From: Oenanthe sinensis
Taxonomy: Eukaryota; Streptophyta; Magnoliopsida; Apiales; Apiaceae
Length of the DNA: 64,000 bases
Direction: 5' to 3'
Assembly: GCA_028671895.1 (NCBI GenBank)
Contig: JAPMAC010000209.1
Span: 21,288,501 to 21,352,500, forward strand
Of this stretch, positions 33,642 through 47,600 are shown piece after piece. The notes beneath the pieces were generated by a model. It was not told the origin of the DNA and made no database searches. It was given only the letters and a program-made list of their open reading frames with translations. Position 1 is the first letter of the stretch. Each line of letters opens with the position of its first letter. A program made the position numbers and the translations under genes.

Positions 33642-35219
33642 TTATCCTCTCGTTGGAAACTCGCAGTTGCCCATCTCTGCAAAAACAAATAAATTAAAAC
33701 ATCGATTAATTAGTAATTAATAAATTATTAACTTGCGATAAATTAAATAAATAAATATATATATATTATTAATTAATTAGTTAATAATAATAATAATTAA
33801 TACATATATATACACACACTTACTTGGAAGTTGAGTAACCACATAGGCAGCTCCACCAAAATCACACGTCCCGCTAGCACGTGACATCTTCTGATAATAA
33901 CTGTTGAACGCGTATGAAGCATGGGCCTGGAGAGTATCCGGGTCAAAACATGTCTCACCCGACTGGATCGGCCCACAATCAGCCCCACCTTGTCCACAAG
34001 CATAATCAAGCCCACTTTGTAGTTTATCCTGCCCTGCCTGCACATTAGCTACACACCAAGTGTGTCCGTTTGTGCTTGGCCTCAAATCTCCTCCCTGATC
34101 ATTCACGGGCGGTGATGCTACCGGCACCTGTGCTTTACTTCCGTTCGTCGGATTCGACATGGTACTATTTAATGCGTCTAGTGACAATGGAATGTCGTAG
34201 ACTTTCTTTTCGTTCGGATAAAAAAGACCATAATTTCTTTCGGAAACAGGTCCAGATTTTTGATTTTCGTTGAACAATGCGAATAAAAATACGTTGAGTT
34301 TATCGTTGGGCCTCAAGGGAGTGCCACCGCCCGTGAGTACCCTGCGCACTAGATTCCCGTTATACGATGCTGCATTGTCGGCTCCAGCACCGAATTCTTT
34401 ATCACCGCCTGCAGAAGGCCAGCCAGTCTCGGAAACAACAACTTTGATGTCGTTAAATTTTAAAGCATCTAGAGCTGCAAAAACAGCGTCGAGCTGGGCT
34501 TCAAAAAGGCTCTTGTAAACATTCCCATTGGCAGAGTCTTTTACGCCTTGGTTGGGACGAAGCAAAGCATAATCTAAAGAAATAGTGTCCGTGTTGGCTT
34601 CATAAGCAAAAAAGGGGTAGGAATTGACCATCAGATACGAGGCGGTTTGTTGAAGAAAACTGAGCATAGGCTTGATAACAGGCTCGATCAAGTCAGACTT
34701 GAACGATCCAGACGATGGCGGATAAGAACTCTGAAGAACACTAAGAGCAACAGGGGACGATACTTTAATGTCAGAACTAAAATTGAGTTTCTGAAGAGAA
34801 GCATACATATTTTTCATCGCGGGCACGAGATAAGGAGTATTCTGAGGATCAACAAACACTTCATTCCCCACAGCAATCGCTTCGATCATGGTTTTCGGGT
34901 GGAACGGGACTATATTCGACTTGAGCCAGGCATCAGTGGAGGCCTGATCATTAGCAGCCGATGAAAGTAGCTGATTAGGCATTGCCACGGTGACGCTAAT
35001 TCCCGAATCAGCCAGAGCAGACAGGACAGAGGCATCAGCATCAAATATTTTAACACGGGTGATCCCATTCGTTTTGAGAAGCTCCACCACTTTAGAAGGC
35101 TCGGGAAGATCATCAGCTATTCTACCATAATTAACCCCGACAGAGCCATAATTATCAATCGAACACACAGTTCGAAACAAGAACAAACAAAGCAGAGATG
35201 GTATTACTAGTATTGACAT
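33642..35219 (-). CDS. Glucan endo-1,3-beta-glucosidase, GH17 with C-terminal X8/CBM43 domain
   Basis: Two coding exons: 35219-33824 and 33676-33642, with a 147-base GT-AG intron (donor GTAAGT, acceptor TTTTTGCAG). The frame extends upstream to 35255 without an ATG, so I start at MSILVIPSLL, which gives a clean signal peptide. The product is 476 residues. The GH17 barrel covers about residues 25-340, with the acid/base glutamate in AVGNEV (about E120) and the nucleophile in SETGWPSAGG (about E264). The X8 domain from about 387 has WCVANVQAG and six cysteines. The last cysteine (MGNCEFP) comes from the 35-base second exon. There is no hydrophobic tail, so a secreted cell-wall enzyme is more likely than a GPI-anchored one. 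Such proteins hydrolyse 1,3-beta-glucans (callose). It resembles the At5g55180 group (from memory). Confidence 0.93.
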
Positions 35220-35288
35220 TATTGAACTCTGGATGGTATAATAGAGCTGTGGCACTGTTTAGTCTCGTACTGGTTAATTTAAGTGTTG

Positions 35289-35296
35289 GTTATATA
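35289..35296 (-). promoter_or_regulatory. Candidate TATA box of the GH17 gene
   Basis: The minus strand reads TTATATAACC about 70 bases upstream of the ATG. A second TATA-like run lies at 35370-35379. Which is used is unknown. Confidence 0.35.
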
Positions 35297-35299
35297 AAA

Positions 35300-36357
35300 G
35301 AAAGAAGATCTAGCAGAACTGATTAGTTATTAGTCAATGGGATACAAAACTATGCGTGTGTGTAATTATGTATATATAGAACGCGGGAGAGGAAGAGGGA
35401 GACGTGAGAAGTGGAGGGAGTGGTATTAGGTGGTTATCAATATATAGAAACAGATTATGTGGTTTTATGGAAGGTGGCACCAATCGCGGACCCTTTCCTT
35501 TCTTTGTTTTTTCGAATTCGATTAATATTTTATCGTAAAAATCTAAGTTATATATATACGAGATAAACGAGTAACGAGAATTTTTATATTTAAATATCTA
35601 ATATGTTTATATAATTTCAGATTTTGTTTCCATTTCCATCTATGAATATGTGTTTAGAAATACTCATAATTAAAGATTTTCTATTTTGTAATAAATTGAG
35701 TTCCTCTCGAATTGGTATTTTTCCTTAACATTTACACACGCATCATATTTGTGGTAACTCATTCTAGTGTATGTGGTTCATCATATTTGTAATAAGTTAA
35801 AAAGTTGTGCAGTTAATCGAGGTAGGGTTACAACAAGTCTTGAATGAGGTAGTTGCAAATATATATCACAAGAAATCATACAAAGATTACTCAACATTAA
35901 TTATACATTGGAGTATATATGAATATGAATGCCCGGCCATTATCAAAGTTAGTTCTAATGTCCAGAAAACAAGAATATTTTTTTATATGTGGTTTTAATT
36001 TTTTACACATATCTATAATAAGAAAAAATTAATTAATTGTTTTTATAAACTAATATTTTAATTAAAAGAAATAAAATTTTGAAAATAATAATTTTTTTAT
36101 GTGATTAAATTATTTAAAAATGTGTGGTAAAAAACAAAATTTTATATATAAAAAAGTGGAGCAAGTATTAATGAATGGAGTTGCTGCTTGTTGGTTGAGT
36201 TGCGTGTGAATTTATGTTGGAAAAATTGTAACTTAAGTTTCCTGTTGTGGTCTCAACTACATGAACCAGTTCATGTACATAACAGCAACAAGGGACCAAG
36301 CGTAGGTGGCCTAGATGAATTGATTAGGAACGACTAGTTCAAATGTCAAAATAGTTA
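35300..36357. other. Intergenic DNA upstream of GH17
   Basis: Promoter-proximal sequence followed by AT-rich DNA. No gene or repeat is recognised apart from short AT tracts. Confidence 0.4.
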
Positions 36358-36366
36358 TATAATTAA

Positions 36367-36923
36367 GACAAAATTACAATTTGTATACATGAAGTTTTTT
36401 ATTTTTACATTTTAGTGGCCGGAATAAAAAAGTAATCATTTATATGACTAAATATATTTTTTAAAACACTTTAAGGCTTCCGAAATAGGGATATTGGAAA
36501 AATAACGGACCATTACGCTTTTAAATGATAAAATGGTCAATTCAAGTTTATAACGACTATATTGTGTATATATACTAGCTTTAAACCCTAATTTAAAACA
36601 ATCAAATGATTAAAAACTCAGATTTAATGACTAATATGTACTATAACGGTATCTGAGTTTAATAAATTTTGAGTTTCTAATCACTGCGATGTTTTAAATT
36701 AAGGTTTAAAGGTGGAGATATATATAATATAACCGTTATAAGCTTAAATTAATCACTTTACCCTTAAAAAATGTAAGGATTCGTTACCTTTCTAACGTTC
36801 ATGTTTTGGAGTTCTTAAAGTGTTTAAAAAATATATATTTAGTTATGCAAATGACTACTTTTTTCTTTCGGTCACTAAAATATAAAAGTAAAAAAAATTA
36901 GATATACAAACTGCAATTTTATC
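36367..36923. mobile_element. Foldback MITE with 9-bp target duplication (Mutator-like)
   Basis: A 557-bp element starts GACAAAATTACAATTTGTATA and ends with the imperfect complement (TATACAAACTGCAATTTTATC). It is flanked by identical 9-mers TATAATTAA (36358-36366 and 36924-36932). The two arms remain complementary almost to the centre (for example the blocks around 36400-36480 and 36810-36890), so the whole element can fold into a long hairpin. A 9-bp duplication points to the Mutator superfamily. No coding capacity. Confidence 0.85.
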
Positions 36924-37211
36924 TATAATTAATCACTTACTTTCATAACCGGCGTCTTTTTTTTATTAGTAGAATTTTGTTTGCATATATAAGGGGTTAA
37001 TTATCATTTATTCAATAAATATGACAACTTGTTTTTTATTCTACGTCCAAAATCCGATAATTATATACTTGTAGGGTACAGTGATTTATCACATCATTCA
37101 ACAGTTAGATACATAGGTGTCGCTGCATGCACATATACTTGTCCTCGTATTTATTTTCTTGGTTGCTTCATCCTTGCAAGTAATTACAACTAATACGAGG
37201 GACAGTTCTAA

Positions 37212-37433
37212 GGTCCCGTTTGACTGGACTTAAATTTAAAATAAATAATTTATTTTAATTTTTTTTACATATTTTCAAAAAAAATAAATAAATATTTATT
37301 TTAGAATTTTAAAATCAAATATGATTTTCAAAATTGAAAATAAGTTATTTATTTTCAAAAAAAGTACATACATACTAACTTTTTATGAAAATAAGCACTT
37401 ATTTCCAGCTTATAAGTCCAGCCAAACGGGCAC
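37212..37433. mobile_element. PIF/Harbinger-type MITE
   Basis: Inverted ends GGTCCCGTTTGACTGGACTTA and TAAGTCCAGCCAAACGGGCAC are flanked by TAA on both sides (37209-37211, 37434-37436). The length is 222 bp. A decayed relative seems to lie at about 37790-37945. Confidence 0.75.
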
Positions 37434-37436
37434 TAA

Positions 37437-40400
37437 AATTCACGAGATTTTAGGTAAATTGGTTTTTTGCTTTTAATTTTTATATATTTTTAGAATTTAT
37501 ATATATATAATTTAAAATTTTGAGATTTTGAAGTATTAAAAGTCTTAAAGACGAATTTTGTTCACCAATAATAAGGATCACCTTTCTTAATATGAATAGT
37601 GTAACCATTAATTTCTTAAAATTTAAATTATTGATTTAATTGACAGAATTTGAATTATTATTTTAAATTCTTATATTTGTATTAATATTTGACCGCATTG
37701 AAATTTAAATTTTTATAATTTACCAAACATATCTTTTGTTCAATTTCAAAATTTTATTTAAAATTCATGTGCTTAAAGCAATCCATAACAAAAAGAGACT
37801 ACCCAAATACGTAACTTATTTTTTATTTTGAAAATAATATTTGTTTTTAAAATTTTAAAATAAATATTTATCTTAAAAAAATATGTAATAAATAAAAATA
37901 AAATAAATAACTTATTTTAAGTTTAAACAACCCCAAACAACCACATTTTTTACTTGCAAAGATCCAATTAACCACTCCAAGCAGGAAATAAGCCTTGCCG
38001 GCACATAAATACGTTTACGGTTGACCAAAAAATGTGAATGCTATATATTCAGGCTTTTGCCGGCCTAGCTAATCTATTAACTATTTCCTTGTTACAATTA
38101 ATAATCATAATAGGTAAAATTTGCACAAAAAAGTATAATTACGATAACATTGTAAATTACTAAATTATATATCCTTATGTATATATGTAATTTTCTAAAT
38201 TTTATTTATTTTTTATTAATTAAAATTCCATGGTAGAATATAATATCAACTTATGTATAATATAATTTACTTGCTAAGTTTTACGTAATGTTTTCATTTA
38301 TGTGGTTGAATTTGTTAAAAATGAAGATAATAATATAAAATTTGAAATAATTGGAGAGAGAAGTTTCAAAGTACTAGGTAGATGCTTTTACTTTTAAGAA
38401 ATTGAAAATTACATTTTAAAGTAGATTACATACAATATTTTTTAATTATATAATAAAATTATTTGAAGCCGAAATTTGATAAATTTCACTAAAAAAAATC
38501 AAATAAAACCGATAAATTAGAACAAAGAGACCCATAATTCTGAACCCTAAATCATAAAGTGACTGCCTACCAATATATCCAATGCTGTTTTTATTAGAAG
38601 AAAATTCTTAGATTTCACACTGATAAAAATACTCTATTTATATTATTTGTATCTATCTGTTCGTACTATATGTATGTGTTAGATCGGGTGGGCAGTTTTG
38701 TTTCCTACTTAACAGCAACCATGCTACATTCTCAACCAAACAAATATGCGCGTTGTAATTTGTAATTTGTCTATTTGTGAAATAAAAGTTTTCACATTTG
38801 GTATGTACGCCGTACGCGCTTGCGGCTTGCATATTTATATATCAAGGATAATGTACCGTCCTGTTTGATTAATTTTATCTTGTACATGTACAGTTTAAAT
38901 GAATATATTTGAGATTGGAATCGAGATTATTTATTTATTAAATTTAAAATACATTGTGTATATGATATTATCGAAAAATTATTCATTTAATGAAAGTATT
39001 GATTCATCGATGTTCTACTGTGTATGTATAATGTATTAGTATGCCACCCCCATTCACAGTATATAACATTGGATAGGAATTGCTACTAGGTAGGCCGTTA
39101 ATCAAACAGGCGCCATCCACGTCGTTAGTGGAACTTAACACGCACTCGTTTGACGTCTCCAATGTTTTAGAGGCCACAAATTTTTAAATTAATTCAAATA
39201 GCGCTGTGTGCAGCGCTGTTCTGCTTAGAATTAATGAACAAATGATGACAAGTCTACACTGTAGTTAGGAGAGATAAATAAGACAAAAACAGAAGCTGTG
39301 CGCAGATTTAAAAAAATTTCAAATTTGAAGACTAGGCTAGAAATGGAATAAAGTATTTTGTAAAGTTTCATTTGTACTATTCCAGTTTAGTTAACAATGT
39401 CCGCAAAAAACATGTGGAGTTAAAAAGACATATTGTCTATGTAAAATAGAAAGAGAGCTCTGCAGTTAAAGGTGTGAAACATTTTTTTATTGTTCTTATC
39501 CTTATTTCTCTCTAGAACAAGAAGCTGAGATTTAAGTTTAAAGTTTAAATATCAAATTGTAGCCAAAACAAAGATCTAATATACATTAGATTGAAAGTTT
39601 AAATTGTGTTTTGTGTTATTGAATCTTTTAATTCCGTATTTCTCTATTATACAAACATATTTTATAAATTAGTTACATCAGTTAAATAGATTAAGAAAAA
39701 ATTTGAGTTAATCATTCACCCTCCGCTGATTAACTTAACCTGAAACTCATACCTAACAAAAATATAATAGTTTTTACATTTTATTCGATAGTTGGGGTTT
39801 TTCCGGGTTCAATAGTATTTTTTAACATGTTTACACTAAGATGTAATTCTCGAGCACCCATGACAAATAATTATTCTCAGAAACATCCGGTGCAACAAAC
39901 TCTAATTTTGCAAGATTTGACATTCTCCTTCTTTAAACAAACTTAAATTGAACAAAGATTCGCGCTGACAACGTGTTATAAGATAGCTAATATTTATTAA
40001 TATTATTATATTAAGAGGACAATGAATACTAATACGAGTTAAGCTGGGTTGTTGTGTATGTTCATTCACTCTTATATGTTGCTTCTCTTTTGTACATACC
40101 CCAAAATGAATTACCTTACCTCTATTTCTAGAGGAGGTAACTGTCTATCAATGCACCGCCTATCTAGTATGTTAGATTATTTAATTATTTACAAAACTTG
40201 ATTACTACACTTTACTATTACTTCTTACATTTACAATCATATATATAATAATTCTAAATTAGTTTAAATTCAATTAAGACTTTTAATATTGTTGACCTCC
40301 AGTCAACTAAAATTTGTTTCGTGCGTAACTTATTTTATTTTGAATTATATCTAGTCAAGTTTAATATCAAGTTAAACAAGTCTATTAGTAACGGAGAAAG

Positions 40401-40926
40401 TTTTTGAGAGAATAACGGATAGTTATGTTTTAAGATAAATATTTGTATGTCATAAATGTTCGTCTGCCTATATTAAAGAGGGTTTATAATTTTAAAATTT
40501 TGAAATTAGAGAGTTGGTCAGGAATAGACTAAAGGGATTTATATATTTAATTAATAATATATATGTAGTTTTAAAAAGGATAAAAATCATCGTGTGTTAT
40601 TCTTCTATCCTTTACTCTTTACTTTTTATACTTAAAAAATTGCAATAAAAACGATAACAATATTTAAGAAGTAAAAAAATACTTTTAATCACCAGTAATA
40701 TTTTTCGAAGAGTAATTAAATAATCCAACTCCCTTTTATCTTAATTACATTATTATTATTATCTATTATCGGACCTATCACATATAATCTTTGAAATTAT
40801 AAAAATATATTATAAAACCGTCACGAAACACGATTTATTTCACTAATTTCTTAATAATATCGAAAAACTCTACAAAATTATATATATAACACCATTGGTA
40901 TAAAATAAATAAAAAATTATTTAATA
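37437..40926. other. Gene-free AT-rich intergenic region
   Basis: No coding sequence is supported. It contains one probable decayed Harbinger-like MITE (about 37790-37945) and otherwise unstructured AT-rich DNA. A run of slightly higher GC near 39080-39230 has no recognised content. Confidence 0.5.
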
Positions 40927-41208
40927 CTCCTTCTGTCCCAACCAATTCTTTACACTTTTCTTTTTGGGACGTCCCACCCAATTCTTTACATTACTAAAAA
41001 TAATAACTTTTAACAATAAAATACATTATTACATCCACTATTTCACTCCACTTTTCAACACTTTACACTATTACACCCACTACTTCATTTATTTTAACAA
41101 TAAAATCATTATTACACCAACTACTTGATTTATTTTAACAATATTACACTCACTATCTTAGTCTCCGTGCCCGGACCAAATGTAAACATTTGACCGGGAC
41201 GGAGGGAG
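40927..41208. mobile_element. Stowaway MITE (Tc1/mariner)
   Basis: The ends CTCCTTCTGTCCC and GGGACGGAGGGAG are the classic Stowaway terminal repeats, flanked by TA at 40925-40926 and 41209-41210. The 282-bp element lies about 420 bases upstream of the CNX5 start codon. The internal AATTCTTTACA and TTTTAACAATA motifs are repeated. Confidence 0.93.
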
Positions 41209-41632
41209 TATAATACTAAAATCTCTCTAGGTTTATTTTTCATTTCATGTATATATAAATTATCTGAAAGAAGTATATTGTTATATTGTAATTTTTTTCA
41301 TAAAATAATTTTAAATAATATTTTTATAGGTTAAATCTCTTTAAAATAATAACCTTGAAATCGACGAAAAAATTATTTTTTTAAAAGTAAAAATACACCT
41401 TCTCCGTTATGTTGAGACCGAAAAAATATTATTTTATTGAAATTATTATTATATCATTATTACTTAATGAAGTTGAAACCTTTAATAATAAAATTATTAT
41501 TTTTTGCTAAGCAATAATAACAAAATTATTTGAGAGAAGGAGATATTATAACTTTTAAAACCCCATTCGATAAAATTAGGGTTTTTGATACAACTTTGCA
41601 ACCCAAGCAAGAGAGTGAATTGAATTGAGGCA

Positions 41633-44600
41633 ATGGCCGAGAGTGAAGAGTGTAGAATAATCCGCGAAATGGAATCACTAAACGAGTCAAAACGCAAAAT
41701 TGATAATCAGATTAGCCTTCTTCAAGCTCGTCTCGTTCAAATTCGTCAAAGCAACCACCACTCCAATAATACAACCTACGGAAACCAATTGTCGCCTCAC
41801 AATATATATCGATACAGTCGCCACCTCTTGCTTCCTTCCTTTGGAGTTCAAGGTTACTTGTTTTTTTCATATATATTTATATATACGAATTGTAATTGAG
41901 ATTAATGTTCCCAAGTTAAAAAATTTCTCGTATAAATAAACGAGGGTGTTATCGTAATTTATGATATACGATTATAAAAATGTAATTGCTATTTTATATT
42001 AAAAAATATTATGTCACAGTAACTTTATTCATAGTGATATTTTTAATTATTTTGTGAGTTCAGGTCAGGCAAATTTGTTGAATTCTTCTGTATTAGTGGT
42101 TGGTGCTGGAGGTTTGGGCTCACCTGCTCTTTTGTATCTAGCTGCCTGTGGTGTTGGTAACCCCTTTTTTTCGATATTTGCTTAGTATTAGTTATTATTG
42201 CTGGTGCACTTTTTTTCTCTCTAGAATAACCTGTTATTGTTGCATTTATTTCTAGGTCGATTAGGCATTGTGGACCACGACGTTGTGGAGCTTAACAATT
42301 TGCACCGACAGGTAGAGTTTTGTTTGTTTGCCTGCTTTCTATTAGGAGTAATGAAGTAGTTAATGTTGTTATGCTCTTTTATTATGAGTTGTGTCGATGA
42401 ATCAGTGCAGTGTTTTATATGTGTTCCGTAAATCAAGTGACGTGCTGCTACATTGATGATATTCTGATTATGTTATAATCTATTGTAGATTATCCATAAT
42501 GAAGCATATATTGGTAGATCAAAGGTGGAATCAGCTGCTGCTGCTTGCCGCTCGTAAGTCCATACTGTTTATACTCTTTCCTTTCTGTGAAACCATGCTT
42601 TTATCTGTATTCAGTAGAATTCGGCTATATAATATACTTCTTAACTTTTAATTTCCTCCAATCTGAAACTTAGGATCAACTCGACTATTCAGATTTTGGA
42701 GCATAAAGAGGCTTTGCGAGCAACAAATGCATTGGAGATAATAAGCAAGTATCCTTAGATGTTTGTGTGTGTGGGAGGGGAGGGCACTATGTTTCTTTTT
42801 TTCTTCTTTGTTTTTGGTTTGGAAGGCTGGAAATAGCATTTCCTTCATTTTCTTAGATATGATGTCATATTAGATGCTACAGACAACGCTCCAAGTCGTT
42901 ACATGATCAGTGATTGCTGTGTTGTGTTAGGAAAGGTAGGTTTCTCTCCTCCTAAAATGTACTTTTATTTTTGTTACTTCTCGTTGAAAACTTGAAATAA
43001 TAAAACTAAGAATGCCATCTTTCATCATATTAAGTTGATGTCTACAATGTACTTTTATTTCTGTTACTTCTCGTTGAAAACTTGAAATAATAAAACTAAG
43101 AATGCCATCCGTCATCATATTAAGTTGATGTGAATAATTGTGTCGCTCAAGTGAAAGTACAATATTGGTCTATGTCAAGCCCATAAGCAACTATCACCAG
43201 CCCACGAGCATTATGAAATAGCTCATTATTTACAGAAATGTGTGTCAAGAAATTAAAAGAGACGAAAAACAACAATTTAAGTGATGGTTTGCATCGCACT
43301 TTGTTGCTGGATATGTTGTTTCCTTTGTCAAGCTGATTTCTGTTAAGTTATATTGCAAATTTCCTGTGCTAATGTTAATGCAAGTTGCATTTTCTCACCA
43401 TGCTCGTCGTTTGTATTGTGCTTTGCATGAAAATATTCCTAATTTTGACCTGTATTCACATGCAGCCTCTTGTATCAGGTGCTGCAGTGGGACTGGAAGG
43501 GCAGGTAAGCTTATAGTCACACTCCCACTCTCGTTTACTGGTATGTATTTTCAATGAATCCGATCCTATGGATTCTAGTTTATGGTTTATGTTCAAACTT
43601 GTAAGGGAACTACAACTTTAATTTGTTGGAATAGCTTACAGTGTACAATTACAACGGAGGTCCATGTTATCGATGTTTATTTCCATCTCCGCCACCTGCC
43701 TCTGCATGTCAGAGATGCTCCGATAGTGGAGTTCTTGGTGTTGGTAAACATTACTTATATCTTGTAATCATTGCATTCATTAAAATAATTTATGGCTTGA
43801 ACTTCAAATTCATTTGAAATTCAGAATTTGGTACAAGTGACATGTTTGGATAACAGAAAATTTTTGGTTTTTTTTTTGATTGAAATCCAAGGCATTCAAA
43901 TATAAACCTAAATTTAACATTTGAAATGACAGGTCAATTCATCTATTTTGAAAATCCATCATTTGAATTGAATTCATGTTCACATATACAATCCAATGGG
44001 TTTTTAAAATTCAACATGCATCCCTCTAATCTTGCCGACACTTAACTTTTCGTGGTGTTACAGATATCTAAGAAATAGCATGACTGTAAAAGTACTGGTA
44101 CTGAAGGAGCGTGTACCACCCATATTGATAATAGTCCTGTTTCAGAAAACTGAAACTTTAAAAAACCTTAAAATTGATTATGCCAAAACATTGTTATGTG
44201 GATTTTTAGCCTTTCTTGAAAATCCACCCTTAAAAAACACAACGAACAGAAGCTAAGTAATTTGATCTAACCCTCAAAACAATCCAATAATTGAAGTTTA
44301 GATGAAAGAAAATTAATTAGTTTATGCTCAAAACAAAAGTTTGTATATAATAACAATGTTTTTAAAATATTACAAGAGATGGGTATATATAGGCTAAGAA
44401 CCTATACGTAATAGGAACGGAAATGAATTCAATATAAGCTAGAATTATTTTATATTTGAATCCATCTAAGAAACACATTAAAAACCCAATCCAATAAGGA
44501 ATACATATAAAAACAAAATCCAACTTGGAAAATAAAACCCAAGTGCTTAATAATTATATAATAATCAACCAACACAATAAATCAGCCCACAAGTTGTCTT

Positions 44601-47600
44601 TTAGTTTCTCCACGTAAGACGTCTTTGGACTCGTATCACTTGTCCTCTTGTGTTCTTGGCATAAGACCCTATGTGACTCGTCAGCTTGTCTTCTCATAGG
44701 ACATCTCACGACTTCCCAAGTTTCATCTTGTTGAGCATCAACACAAATATATATAGACAACTTCCTAATACTGACAGTTGTACCTCTTCCAAACTCCTCC
44801 ACAAATTCCAACATGAATTTTTTCCTAAATAATAACATAAAATATGTACCAATTAATATATTCATTCCTCGATCCACATCAAATTGACAAAATAAATACC
44901 ATGCAATGCACCACTAAGAAAAGAAATTAAGGATGATTGGCCAACAACTGTTGAACTCTCGACACCTAGAGGCTAGGATTGACATCCATCAAGTTCATGC
45001 AACAGTTTAAAAAAAATCGTTATAATCATTAGAGGTATCAAAATATATATTTATTATAGAACAAGAAAACCATTTCATGACTTGTGTTCTGTCCTTACCG
45101 CAAACAATTTATTGTGCATCTAAGGCATCGATGTTGCATTGCTAAGAAATATAACTATACATGCTTATCCTACTACTGTTTGTCAATGTAGAAATTCAGA
45201 CCTTTAGTCTTAGTAAAATATTTATATAGTCCCTTCCTTTCTTTTATTTGAATTTACAGTTCCCGGTATAATTGGCTGTCTCCAAGCACTGGAGGCTGTA
45301 AAAATCTCGGCCAAAGTTGGGGACCCACTGTCAGAAAGAATGCTTCTAATGGATGCAATGTCAGCTCGAATTCGTATTGTATGTTTCATGATCTATATTT
45401 TGAAAGTCTTGTCTCGTATAAACTTCCCATATTGGAACATACTGTGTATTTCTGTTTCTTATAGACGGTCTTGGCTGTTTTCACGACAATGTCTAGTTTT
45501 CTGTTTAGGTCAAGATCAGAGGGAGGTCACAGCAATGTGAAGCCTGCGGCACTTCACCATTAACCAGACAGCAATTTCAAGAATTTGACTATGAAAGTTT
45601 CACTCAATCTCCTCTGTCCACGGTATTGTTATTTTTTTAATCTATTGTTTTAACATAATTTTTTTTGCTAAGTTATAACTTATAGTTAGTGTATTAATAA
45701 TTTGAGTGAAAGCAAAATATATTGTTTTTCATCTTCCGGTCGAAACTTCACAAAATGTGAAATCCAACACAACTACAATTATAACACGTTTAATTAAGAT
45801 AGAAAGTTACAAGTCATCTTTTTTTATATGTATAGAATATTATATGTTTGGCTAACGTGAATTGTACATTTGTTTTTAATGTAGTTTAATATCATACTTG
45901 CTTTAAATTCTATGTAACTGCTATTTTTTTTGAAACATTATAATGAAACTAACATGTAATGAGTAAGGGATCACAAATTATCAACTAAATTTAGTTATAG
46001 CTCAACTCATAATGAAGTTTGCTACTATTTTTAAAAAAGTGTATATGTGTGTGTGTCTATATATATATATATATTATAAGTTCTTAAAGATACATTATCT
46101 AATAAGATATTTTGAGTAGTAAGTTTAATAGTGTATAAATCTATATATCGGTACTATATTATTTAATCCAAAACATTAAAGGTGGATAGTCGGTTGCTTA
46201 CTCGGTTTTGTTATTGGGCTGGGTAAAATAATAACGATATGAATTATTGAGTCTTTTTGGCCAGATTAAAATAATATGAAAATAATAAAGAACCTGAACA
46301 TTTTTTATAATAAGATATTATATAGTGATAATAGGGATGTACTATTGGGCCGTATTAAATTAATAAAAAAATATGAAATTTTACAATAAGGTCGATATTA
46401 TAATATTTTATGTCAATTTGTTTAAAGATGTACTTTCAATTTTAATTATGTTAATTAGGATAACTTATTACATTTTATGTATGTTTATTTTAAATTAAAA
46501 TTTAATCATATTATAATATTCTCTATTTGTTAATTCTTATTTAAGATTTGCTTTCAACATTCAAATATATTTTTCTTAAATAACTTATAATATTCTATAT
46601 ATGTTAATTTTTATGTAGGATTTACTCATGTTCTAATATAATATATATGTTAAATCAATTATTAGGATTTATTTTTAAATTTTACATATCAATTAATTCT
46701 GATTTTAAATTTATTTATATTATATCTATATACAGGCCTGTGTTTCGGCTCTATGTGATCCTAGCGTGTGTGTGTGTGAGTGTGTGTGTATGTTTCAATA
46801 ATAATAAATTTTACGAAAAAAGTTACCAAACTACAGTATACTAATGAACAGTGTTATTAAACGCGCAACGCGCACCGAAGCGCAAAGGCCTCCCGGAGCT
46901 TAAGCGAGAAGCGCAGACGCGAAGCGCGGATTCATCGAAGATGAGAAAATATACATATATACATATATATATATTGTCAAATAGATAAATAATAAGCAAC
47001 CAAATTGTCATAAAATAGTCAAATTAAAAGATGAGGTGTAAAACATAGGCAAATTGAGAGATCTAAGGTCTAAAACATATTATAGTCATAATAAAAGAGA
47101 AATACATAGCTAATTAACTATTCTTCAGCACTATCTTCATCATCAAGATTCACAAACTCATCTACTTCACCATCATGATTTGAATTTTGATCAAATTCAA
47201 CTTCATCTTCGTCAGCGACTTCATCCTCGTCAACCAAACGTCTTTTAGATGATGATCCCTCCGAGGCATACCAGCTGTATAGATCATCAGGAGAGAAGAA
47301 ACGAAACAGAGAATATGGAGTTGTAGGCTTGTAGCAATCGACCTCTTGAGGGGGTCTGAGTATGGGTGGTCAGGTAGGTATTTATATTTAGGGACTTTTA
47401 TAAAATAAAATGGGTGGGTATGGTTTTTTTTATAATCTGGTCAAAATATACGGTCAAAATAAAAAAGCGCGCTTCAGTGCGCTTCATGTGCGCTTCGCGC
47501 TCCGCGCATAAGCCCCAGAAGCGCTCGCTTCATTGAATGCGCTTCGCTCCAGCTGTGCGATGCGTTTTTTCTGCGCTTCGTTGCGCTTCGCGCTTCATCG

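Noticed and set aside
35807..35998. A 63-codon plus-strand frame upstream of GH17
   Set aside because: AT-rich sequence with no domain, and it is near the length expected by chance in such DNA.
44554..44877. A 107-codon minus-strand frame in CNX5 intron 8
   Set aside because: No recognisable domain and it is antisense within an intron; kept only as a note on the enlarged intron.
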